A stretch of DNA of 13,199 nucleotides from Anaerolineales bacterium. GTDB lineage: Bacteria > Chloroflexota > Anaerolineae > Anaerolineales > Villigracilaceae. The notes below the pieces were generated by a model. That model had not been told where the DNA came from. It saw only the letters and a program-made list of their open reading frames with translations, and ran no database searches. Every line of letters begins with the position of its first letter. Within the stretch, counting starts at the first letter, position 1. A program made the translations under genes and the position numbers. Location of the stretch: the NCBI GenBank assembly GCA_020847355.1, contig JADLCG010000076.1, positions 1-13,199 on the forward strand. The letters run 5' to 3'. Below are positions 7,182-13,199 of the stretch, one piece after another.

Positions 7182-8666
7182 ATGGAAGCGTTACAAAATT
7201 TGTTAAAGATCATCGGACCCGGGCGCATGAACAGCAACGCCTACGATACGGCTTGGGTCTCGCGTTTAAATCATATTGATCGAGAGATCAGCGATCGCGC
7301 TTTTGAATGGCTGTGCAAGCATCAATTACCAGATGGGAGTTGGGGAACAAAGGAAGTTTTTTATTATCACGACCGCGTGATCTGCACATTAATGGCGATG
7401 ATCGCGCTGACAGAGCGCGGCAGACGCGCCAGCGACAAAGTTCAGGTTGAAAAAGGGTTGCACGCCTTAGAGCGGATCACCAAAGGCGCCACCAAAGGCT
7501 TGGCTTCTGACCCAAACGGCGCAACCATCGGTTTTGAAATGATCGTCCCGACTTTGGTAGCAGAAGCTGAAAAACTGGGCATTATCAATATGCAATGGGA
7601 TCAGATCTTAGGGCGGTTGGCAAAATTGCGCGCGATCAAAATGGAAAAACTCTCCGGCTATCGCATCAATAAATATTTCACTCCGGCATTTTCCGCTGAA
7701 ATGGCTGGCATGGATGGGCAATCTATTTTGGATATTGATAATTTGCAAGAAGAGAATGGCTCGGTTGCGAACAGCCCTTCGGCAACTGCCTATTTTGCGG
7801 GCTGGCTGCGCCCGAGCGAACCGCAAGCGTTGAGCTATCTACATAAATGGATCGCGCCAAACGGCGGCTTGCCGAACGTCGCCCCGTTTGACGTGTTTGA
7901 GCCCGCCTGGATTTTATGGAATTTGAAATTAATTCCGCACCTTGAAACTGAGGTTTTGCAATTAGCAAACCCGCATCTGGATTGGTTGCAAGCGCAATGG
8001 GATTCCAAAAACGGGATTGCCCACACTTCTAAATATGCCCCCACCGATAGCGACGACACCGCCCTGACCTATGAAATCTTCTCGCTCTATGGTCGGCAAG
8101 CCAACATTGAAGCAGTATTGAACTATGAGGAAAAGAATTTTTTCCGCTGTTTCGCCTTGGAAGCCAATCCTTCGATCAGCGCCAATATTCACGTGCTAGG
8201 CGCATTACGCGAAGCAGGGTATGATCAAAATCACCCAAGCGTGCAAAAAGTCCTAAAGTTTCTCGAATCTGTGCAAAGCCCAAACGGCTCGTGGTTTGAT
8301 AAATGGCACGCTTCTCCCTATTACGCAACTGCCCATGCAATTATTTTGGCACATATTTACAACAAAGCGTTCTGCGAAAGCGCAGTAGAATGGATTATCA
8401 AAAATCAAAATGCCGACGGCTCCTGGGGATTTTACGTCCCCACCGCCGAAGAGACTGCTTACGCGCTTCAAGCTTTATGCGTCTGGAAGCGGGCTGGTCA
8501 CAAAGTGGAGAACAACCTGATCAAACTCGGGTTAGATTGGCTGACTACTCACACCGACCCGCCCTACACCCCGCTTTGGATCGGCAAGACCTTGTATTGT
8601 CCGGAATATGTTATTCAAGCCACGCTATTGAGCGCCATTGAACTAGCAAGGAGGACTATCGCATGA
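7182..8666 (+). CDS. Class II diterpene cyclase (Rv3377c / Haur_2145-like diterpenyl diphosphate synthase)
   Basis: The 494-residue product matches Rv3377c (about 501 aa) from its first residues: METF-type start, YDTAW (21-25), WLCxxQLPDGSWG (43-55), NLQEENGS, SPSATAYFA, HVLGALREAGYD, KWHASPYYATAH, and near the end PPYTPLWIGKTLYC. The general-acid motif is D289-S-D-D-T-A294, the canonical DXDD of class II cyclases. Rv3377c carries the variant DCDTT at this site. QW-type repeats are at 48-54, 365-371 and 409-415. There is no class I DDXXD motif with a second domain, so it should be a monofunctional betagamma-fold enzyme. It would protonate geranylgeranyl diphosphate and cyclise it to a bicyclic diphosphate (halimadienyl, kolavenyl or labdane type; skeleton not predictable here). 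Start: an in-frame TTG at 7143 lies inside the previous gene; ATG 7182 has GAGG at 7170-7173 and fits the family N-terminus. The stop overlaps the kinase start by four bases. Confidence 0.94.
   Translation: MEALQNLLKIIGPGRMNSNAYDTAWVSRLNHIDREISDRAFEWLCKHQLPDGSWGTKEVFYYHDRVICTLMAMIALTERGRRASDKVQVEKGLHALERITKGATKGLASDPNGATIGFEMIVPTLVAEAEKLGIINMQWDQILGRLAKLRAIKMEKLSGYRINKYFTPAFSAEMAGMDGQSILDIDNLQEENGSVANSPSATAYFAGWLRPSEPQALSYLHKWIAPNGGLPNVAPFDVFEPAWILWNLKLIPHLETEVLQLANPHLDWLQAQWDSKNGIAHTSKYAPTDSDDTALTYEIFSLYGRQANIEAVLNYEEKNFFRCFALEANPSISANIHVLGALREAGYDQNHPSVQKVLKFLESVQSPNGSWFDKWHASPYYATAHAIILAHIYNKAFCESAVEWIIKNQNADGSWGFYVPTAEETAYALQALCVWKRAGHKVENNLIKLGLDWLTTHTDPPYTPLWIGKTLYCPEYVIQATLLSAIELARRTIA
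8648..8654 (+). promoter_or_regulatory. Strong ribosome binding site inside the cyclase gene for the kinase
   Basis: AAGGAGG lies eight bases before the kinase ATG at 8663, within the last codons of the cyclase gene. With the ATGA stop-start overlap at 8663-8666 it points to translational coupling of cyclase and kinase. Confidence 0.8.
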
Positions 8667-10327
8667 ATCAAATTGTCAAGTTTTGGGAACGGATCAATGC
8701 CTTTGCAGGTAAAGATTCCGATACCGTCCGCAAAGGGCGTTTATTAAACGTAATGCTCACAGGGATTTTTTTCCTGGGGTTTGTCGTTCTACTCCTTGCC
8801 GCCGTCACCGGCATAGCAACGCCCAATTTATCTAGCGTGATCGGAACTTTAATTATAGTCAGCCTGGTTTTGGGATATATCAACCAGTTCTCTGTCCGGT
8901 CTGCTTCTATCCTTTTGCTGTTTTTTCTAACATTAATTCTGGTTTTTGCCGATGCCCCGGCAGAGTTGGCGGGCGGGCGATCTTCATTCGTCTTCTTCAT
9001 TCCAATCGCCATTTCAAGTTTACTATTAGCCCCTGCCGCAAGTTTTCTCTTTGCCGTCATCGCAACGGTGATAATTATCTATCTATCGGCTAGCGCAAAC
9101 ATCCCGATCAGCCCAACCATCCCATCTGGATATTTCTTCCTAGCGCTGATCTCATGGTTGGCATCCCGCTCGTTAGAGCAAGCCCTAACCGACCTACGCG
9201 GCATCAACGCCAACCTCGATCGCCTGGTTGCCGACCGCACGCAAGCCCTTTCTGAATCATTAGAACGCGAGCATATCATTGCGGGGCGCAATCAAGCCAT
9301 CCTCAACTCCATCGCCGATGGCGTGATCGTGTTCGGCGCTGACAATCAAGCCATCCTCGCTAACCCGGCGCTAGGGCGTTTGCTCGAAAGACCGCTCAAC
9401 GATCTAATTGGCAATAAGCTAGAAACGCTCATGCACACGGAACAACTCTCGCCAGCCAGCCGTGAAACGATGGCGCAATTGATTCAAAGTTCGGAGCAAG
9501 CCTCCTCCGGCTTACGCATTGAATGGGGCAAGAAGACCATCTCAACCAGCATCGCGCCCGTCATGGACGGGATCAACAACAACATCGGCACGGTGGCGGT
9601 CTTCCGCGATATTACCCGCGAAGCCGAAGTTGAAAAACTAAAAGACTCTTTTGTCGCGATCATCTCTCACGAACTACGCACGCCGCTCAACGCCATCTTG
9701 GGTCACGCTGAAATGTTAAAGGAAGCGATCTATGGCGCAATGAACGATCAACAAGCTTCAGTTGCCGGAAGAATCATGGCGAACAGCGGCAGATTGCTCA
9801 ATATGGTCAACGATCTATTAGACGAGGCGCAAATCAGCGCGGGCAAGCTTTCCATTCGACCGGAGCCTTTCAAGACCGCCGCCTTGATCGAAGGCTTGCA
9901 TCAGACGCTGGATAAAGTTGCCGCCGATAAAGGCATAACCATCACAGAAGAACTCGCTTCAGATATGCCCGAAGAAATTATCGGCGACGCTCAGCGCTTG
10001 CAACAAATCGTGATCAACCTAGTCAACAACGCGATCAAATTCACGGAAAAGGGCGGAGTACACGTGCGGATCTTTCGTCCTCAGCCTGATCAATGGACAA
10101 TCGAAGTGCGCGACACCGGCATTGGCATTCCCAAAGAAGAACTTGCCAATATCTTTGAAGCCTTTCGGCAAGTGGATGCCGTCACCACGCGCCAGCGCGG
10201 CGGGTTTGGATTAGGTTTATCCATCGTCAAGCAATTGGTCGAATTGATGCGCGGCGAAATCAAAGTTCAAAGTACAATTGGAAGCGGCAGTACCTTCTCA
10301 GTCACCCTGCCTTTGGAAACCCATTAA
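8663..10327 (+). CDS. Membrane-bound PAS-domain sensor histidine kinase
   Basis: The 554-residue protein has about six hydrophobic helices between residues 27 and 165 with very short loops, so sensing is probably within the membrane rather than by a large external domain. A short coiled linker (about 168-205) leads to a PAS domain (about 205-315: ILNSIADGVIVFGADNQAILANPA ... VAVFRDITRE, quoted in part). The HisKA region holds the phosphoacceptor His336 in SHELRTPLN. The ATPase domain has the N-box (N452, N456), the G1 box DTGIGIP from D484, the F-box EAFRQVD and the G2 box GGFGLGLS (513-520). All residues needed for autophosphorylation are present. Its ATG overlaps the stop of the cyclase gene, and the receiver gene starts 15 bases after its stop. 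The phosphate is therefore expected to pass to that receiver. The stimulus is unknown; co-transcription with terpene genes suggests a lipid, redox or membrane-state cue, which is inference. Confidence 0.92.
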   Translation: MNQIVKFWERINAFAGKDSDTVRKGRLLNVMLTGIFFLGFVVLLLAAVTGIATPNLSSVIGTLIIVSLVLGYINQFSVRSASILLLFFLTLILVFADAPAELAGGRSSFVFFIPIAISSLLLAPAASFLFAVIATVIIIYLSASANIPISPTIPSGYFFLALISWLASRSLEQALTDLRGINANLDRLVADRTQALSESLEREHIIAGRNQAILNSIADGVIVFGADNQAILANPALGRLLERPLNDLIGNKLETLMHTEQLSPASRETMAQLIQSSEQASSGLRIEWGKKTISTSIAPVMDGINNNIGTVAVFRDITREAEVEKLKDSFVAIISHELRTPLNAILGHAEMLKEAIYGAMNDQQASVAGRIMANSGRLLNMVNDLLDEAQISAGKLSIRPEPFKTAALIEGLHQTLDKVAADKGITITEELASDMPEEIIGDAQRLQQIVINLVNNAIKFTEKGGVHVRIFRPQPDQWTIEVRDTGIGIPKEELANIFEAFRQVDAVTTRQRGGFGLGLSIVKQLVELMRGEIKVQSTIGSGSTFSVTLPLETH

Positions 10328-10329
10328 TC

Positions 10330-10335
10330 AAGGAG
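10330..10335 (+). promoter_or_regulatory. Ribosome binding site of the receiver gene
   Basis: AAGGAG lies seven bases before ATG 10343 in the 15-base gap after the kinase gene, and it fixes this start. Confidence 0.75.
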
Positions 10336-10342
10336 TAAAAAT

Positions 10343-10702
10343 ATGGAAAACTTTGCCCTCGTAATTGAAGACGACCCCGATCTTTCCGGCATTTTTACCA
10401 AAGCCTTAGAAGCCGCCGGCTTCAAAGTTGAGACTTTGATGGACGGCGCGCTCGCTCAAAAGCGCCTTGAAGAAGTTATTCCGCGCGTCATTGTTTTAGA
10501 TATGCACCTGCCGCATGTGGACGGCATTACCCTGCTCAAACAAATTCACAGCACCTCGAATTTCAAAGACACAAAAATCATTATGACCACCGCCGATAAC
10601 GTCCAAGCCGAATTACACCGCAGTCAAGTGACGATCGCGATGGTCAAGCCGATCACCTTCTCGCAATTACGCGACATCAGCGCGCGTTTGAAAATCAATT
10701 AA
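10343..10702 (+). CDS. Single-domain response regulator (CheY/Spo0F-like receiver)
   Basis: The 119-residue protein is a receiver domain and nothing else. The acidic pocket is E9-D10-D11, the phosphoacceptor is D53 in VIVLDMHLPHVDG, the switch Thr is T83 in MTTAD, and the conserved Lys is K102 in VKPI. There is no DNA-binding or enzymatic output domain and no room for one before the terminator. It therefore cannot act directly as a transcription factor. It would work by protein contact, as a phosphorelay intermediate, or as a phosphate sink for the neighbouring kinase. It is the last gene of the diterpene and two-component run. Confidence 0.93.
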   Translation: MENFALVIEDDPDLSGIFTKALEAAGFKVETLMDGALAQKRLEEVIPRVIVLDMHLPHVDGITLLKQIHSTSNFKDTKIIMTTADNVQAELHRSQVTIAMVKPITFSQLRDISARLKIN

Positions 10703-10724
10703 TCAGTTGAATTAAGCCAACTAC

Positions 10725-10750
10725 AAAAAGCAGACACTCGTCTGTTTTTT
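10725..10750 (+). terminator. Intrinsic terminator after the receiver gene
   Basis: The arms AAAAAGCAGAC (10725-10735) and GTCTGTTTTTT (10740-10750) pair over 11 positions, one of them G-U, around the loop ACTC. The 3' arm runs into TTTTTTGTTTT. It lies 22 bases after the receiver stop. The A-run and T-run on the two sides could let it work in both directions. It marks the end of the operon. Confidence 0.88.
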
Positions 10751-10809
10751 GTTTTAATTCCCCTTGCGTTCATTAGAGCGCGTAAAAAGTTCAGCCTCAA
10801 CCTGTACGG

Positions 10810-10815
10810 TATAAT
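10810..10815 (+). promoter_or_regulatory. Promoter -10 element (TATAAT) of the E1 gene
   Basis: A perfect TATAAT lies 27 bases before ATG 10843, with a plausible start point near 10821-10823 and a short leader. The -35 region near 10787-10795 (AAGTTCAGC) is weak. AGGAGA at 10832-10837, five bases before the ATG, is the ribosome binding site. Its position right after a terminator supports an independent transcript for the E1 gene. Confidence 0.6.
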
Positions 10816-10842
10816 TCGATTAACCCACCTCAGGAGAGATAC

Positions 10843-13199
10843 ATGCCCAAACAGAAAGGTTCTGTTGCGCTTCCCCTTGAGAAAGAAGAAGTTCTGAAAG
10901 ATTATCGGCTGGCTTATCAAAGCCGACAAGCTTCGCTCATCGGTCGTCGTGAAGTTTTAAGCGGTAAAGCAAAATTTGGCATTTTTGGCGACGGTAAGGA
11001 AATTATCCAACTCGCCATCGCGCGCGCCTTTCAAAAAGGCGATTGGCGCTCAGGTTATTATCGCGATCAAACTTGGATGTTCATGCTCGAAACCATTAAC
11101 ATTCAAGAATTTTTCGCCCAACTCTACGCTCATGGGGATGTCACCTACGACCCAGCCAGCGCAGGCAGACAGATGAACGCACATTTTGCCACGCGGCTTT
11201 TATACCCCAATGGCGCTTGGCGTCCGCAAACTCAAATGTATAACACCATCGCCGACGTTTCCCCCACCGCCGGACAAATGGCGCACAGCGTTGGGCTGGC
11301 ATACGCTTCGGTGTTATATCGCAACCTCCCAGAATTACACGAACTAAAAGATTTTTCAAATCACGGCAACGAAGTTACTTTTGTAACGATTGGCAACGCA
11401 TCTTCCGCCGAAGGTCCCTTTTGGGAATCGGTCAACGCAATTGGCGTACTCAAAGCGCCCGCCGTGATTTCCATTTATGACGACGGTTATGGAATTTCCG
11501 TTCCGAACGATTATCAACTGACCAAAGGCAACATTGGCAAATTGCTCAAAGGCTTTGAGCGTGAAAATGATTCGGGGTTCAATCTTTACAGCGTGCCCGC
11601 TTGGGATTACCCCGCATTAATTGAAACCTATCAAAACGCAACGCGCGCCGCGCGCGAAGATCACATCCCAGCCTTGGTGCATGTAACTGACGTGACGCAA
11701 CCGCAAGGCCATAGCACGAGCGGCTCGCATGAAAGATATAAATCCGCCGAGCGCTTGAAGTGGGAAGAAGAATTTGACGGAATCAAAAGAATGCGCGCTT
11801 GGATCGTCAAAGAGCGCTTCGCAACTTCGGGCGAGCTTGATTCTGCTGAAAAGGAAGATTATCAAGCTGTAGAAGGGCTCCGCAAAGCGGCGTGGGACGC
11901 TTACCTCTCCCCAATTACCGAAGAGCGCAATCAAGTGATGGACATCCTCGATGAAATTGCGCCAGCCTCCAAACATGCGTCCGAGTTGAAAATGTTGAAG
12001 GAACGGCTCGCCAGCCTCCCGTCGTATACGCGGCGCGATATCCACAGTGCGGCACATGAAGCCTTGCGCATCCTAGCTGACGAAGCAAACCCAACCAAAC
12101 AAGTTTTATCCGCATGGAAATTTGATTACGACAAAATCAACGCGGAAAGATACGGCTCACATTTATATTCAAATGCCGCTTTGAAAGTGGCTGAAGTCAA
12201 ACCGACTTATTCTGAAAATTCTCCAACCATGTTTGGCTTTGAAGTGGTCAACGCCGCGTTTGATTTAGCCTTAGCGCGCGAACCGCGCCTGATTGCGTTT
12301 GGCGAAGATGTGGGCAAACTTGGCGATGTGAATCAAGGCTTCAAAGGGATGCAGGAAAAATATGGCGAGTTGCGCGTGACCGACACCGGCATTCGTGAAG
12401 CGACAATTTTAGGTCAAGCGATTGGCATGGCAGTACGCGGACTACGCCCGATCGCTGAGATTCAATATCTCGATTACATTTTATACGCGCTTCAAACCAT
12501 GAGCGATGATTTAGCGACATTATATTGGCGCACGGCTGGCGGACAAAAAGCGCCGGTGATCGTGCGCACGCGCGGTCATCGCTTGGAAGGGATTTGGCAC
12601 GCCGGCTCGCCGATGGCGGGCATCATCCACTTAGTGCGCGGAATGCACGTTTTAGTCCCGCGCGATATGACTCGCGCCGCCGGTTTTTATAATACATTAT
12701 TACAAGCCGACGAACCCGCTATTGTTGTGGAAGTGTTGAACGGTTATCGCGTGAAAGAACGCCTGCCCGAAAATATCGGCGAGATGACTGTTCCGTTAGG
12801 AGCGCCTGAAACGCTCCGCGCCGGTAAAGATGTGACTGTTGTCACCTATGGCGCATGTTGCCGAATCGTTTTAGACGCCGCGCAAAAATTATCCAAGTTT
12901 GGGATTGAGATCGAAGTGATTGACGCGCAATCGCTTTTGCCGTTTGATATTCACGGAAAAATTGTCGAGGCGCTTAAGCAAACCAACCGCATCCTATTTG
13001 TAGATGAAGACATGCCCGGCGGAACAACCGCTTACATGCTACAAGAAGTCATCGAGAAACAAGGCGGCTATTTCCATTTAGATTCGCCCGCCAAAACGCT
13101 CTCAGCCAAAGCCCACCGCCCCGCTTACGGAAGCGACGGCGATTACTGGTCTAAGCCCAATGCCGAATCCGTCTTCGACGCTGTGTACGAGATGATGAA
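10843..13199 (+). CDS. Fused E1 alpha-beta subunit of a thiamine diphosphate 2-oxoacid dehydrogenase (3' partial)
   Basis: The frame is open from ATG 10843 to the window end, giving 785 complete codons. Residues about 20-400 are the E1 alpha unit: YYRDQTWM, a thiamine-diphosphate block GNASSAEG (184-191) paired with DDGYGIS (213-219), and the HSTSGSHERY loop that matches the mobile active-site loop of E1 alpha. Residues about 463-785 are the E1 beta unit: FGEDVG, DTGIREATILGQAIGMA, RTRGHRLEGIWHAGSP, a transketolase C-terminal part with VIDAQSLLPFD, and LFVDEDMPGG. The usual GDG of the cofactor motif reads GNA, and the second Asn position is D; similar D/N variants occur, as I recall, in fused E1 proteins of Bacteroidetes. 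The enzyme decarboxylates a 2-oxoacid (pyruvate or a branched-chain acid; not decidable here) and passes the acyl group to a lipoyl E2. The last residues, DYWSKPNAESVFDAVYEMM, look close to the natural C-terminus, so few codons are missing. Confidence 0.92.
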   Translation, partial: MPKQKGSVALPLEKEEVLKDYRLAYQSRQASLIGRREVLSGKAKFGIFGDGKEIIQLAIARAFQKGDWRSGYYRDQTWMFMLETINIQEFFAQLYAHGDVTYDPASAGRQMNAHFATRLLYPNGAWRPQTQMYNTIADVSPTAGQMAHSVGLAYASVLYRNLPELHELKDFSNHGNEVTFVTIGNASSAEGPFWESVNAIGVLKAPAVISIYDDGYGISVPNDYQLTKGNIGKLLKGFERENDSGFNLYSVPAWDYPALIETYQNATRAAREDHIPALVHVTDVTQPQGHSTSGSHERYKSAERLKWEEEFDGIKRMRAWIVKERFATSGELDSAEKEDYQAVEGLRKAAWDAYLSPITEERNQVMDILDEIAPASKHASELKMLKERLASLPSYTRRDIHSAAHEALRILADEANPTKQVLSAWKFDYDKINAERYGSHLYSNAALKVAEVKPTYSENSPTMFGFEVVNAAFDLALAREPRLIAFGEDVGKLGDVNQGFKGMQEKYGELRVTDTGIREATILGQAIGMAVRGLRPIAEIQYLDYILYALQTMSDDLATLYWRTAGGQKAPVIVRTRGHRLEGIWHAGSPMAGIIHLVRGMHVLVPRDMTRAAGFYNTLLQADEPAIVVEVLNGYRVKERLPENIGEMTVPLGAPETLRAGKDVTVVTYGACCRIVLDAAQKLSKFGIEIEVIDAQSLLPFDIHGKIVEALKQTNRILFVDEDMPGGTTAYMLQEVIEKQGGYFHLDSPAKTLSAKAHRPAYGSDGDYWSKPNAESVFDAVYEMM

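Noticed and set aside
8668..9060. 130-codon antisense frame in the kinase gene
   Set aside because: It lies opposite the membrane segments of an intact kinase, is rich in Arg, Lys and Ala with no motif, and is a typical shadow of the coding strand.
11617..12057. 146-codon antisense frame in the E1 gene
   Set aside because: It is fully opposite a well-conserved enzyme frame, with no ribosome binding site and no recognisable domain.
1..13199. CRISPR array, tRNA, rRNA, transposase or integrase
   Set aside because: No direct repeats at regular spacing, no T-loop signature and no recombinase motif were found on either strand.

Overview
The window reads as chromosomal DNA of an uncultured or environmental Chloroflexota bacterium, most likely of the Anaerolineae. 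This is an inference from gene content and protein style: a secreted Cys-rich transglycosylase-like protein, an EtfD/HdrD-like membrane Fe-S protein, a lipoprotein with WD40-like repeats, and a fused E1 alpha-beta 2-oxoacid dehydrogenase. No rRNA or other phylogenetic marker is present. All supported genes lie on the + strand.

Layout. Positions 1-1464 hold the 3' part of an exported protein with a lytic-transglycosylase-like domain. Positions 1550-3538 encode a membrane-anchored Fe-S oxidoreductase with two 4Fe-4S motifs and two CCG domains. Positions 3587-5707 encode a visibly A+T-richer lipoprotein with beta-propeller repeats. A noncoding stretch of about 380 bases follows (5708-6088), with a strong 16-bp hairpin. 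Next come a short unrecognised ORF (6089-6250) and a compact four-gene run: a tuberculosinol-synthase-like (Rv3378c-like) enzyme (6262-7161), a class II diterpene cyclase (Rv3377c-like, 7182-8666), a membrane PAS histidine kinase (8663-10327) and a stand-alone receiver protein (10343-10702). A good intrinsic terminator closes it (10725-10750). A new promoter and gene then begin: the fused E1 enzyme (10843 to the window end, where it is cut just before its expected C-terminus).

The centrepiece is the terpene pair. Both proteins match the Mycobacterium tuberculosis enzymes that make tuberculosinol and 1-tuberculosinyladenosine at many short motifs along their whole length. They also occur in the same transcriptional order. 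A related Chloroflexota system is known in Herpetosiphon aurantiacus (kolavelool / O-methylkolavelool), so a new clerodane- or halimane-type diterpene pathway is plausible. Here the first enzyme has Asn at the position of the essential Asp34 of Rv3378c. The cyclase has a canonical DSDD motif where Rv3377c has the variant DCDTT. The pair is also translationally linked to a two-component system rather than to a methyltransferase. In the proposed pathway the cyclase protonates and cyclises geranylgeranyl diphosphate (made elsewhere), and the Rv3378c-like enzyme replaces the diphosphate with water or another nucleophile. The kinase and receiver may couple the pathway to a membrane signal, but that link is inferred from gene order only.
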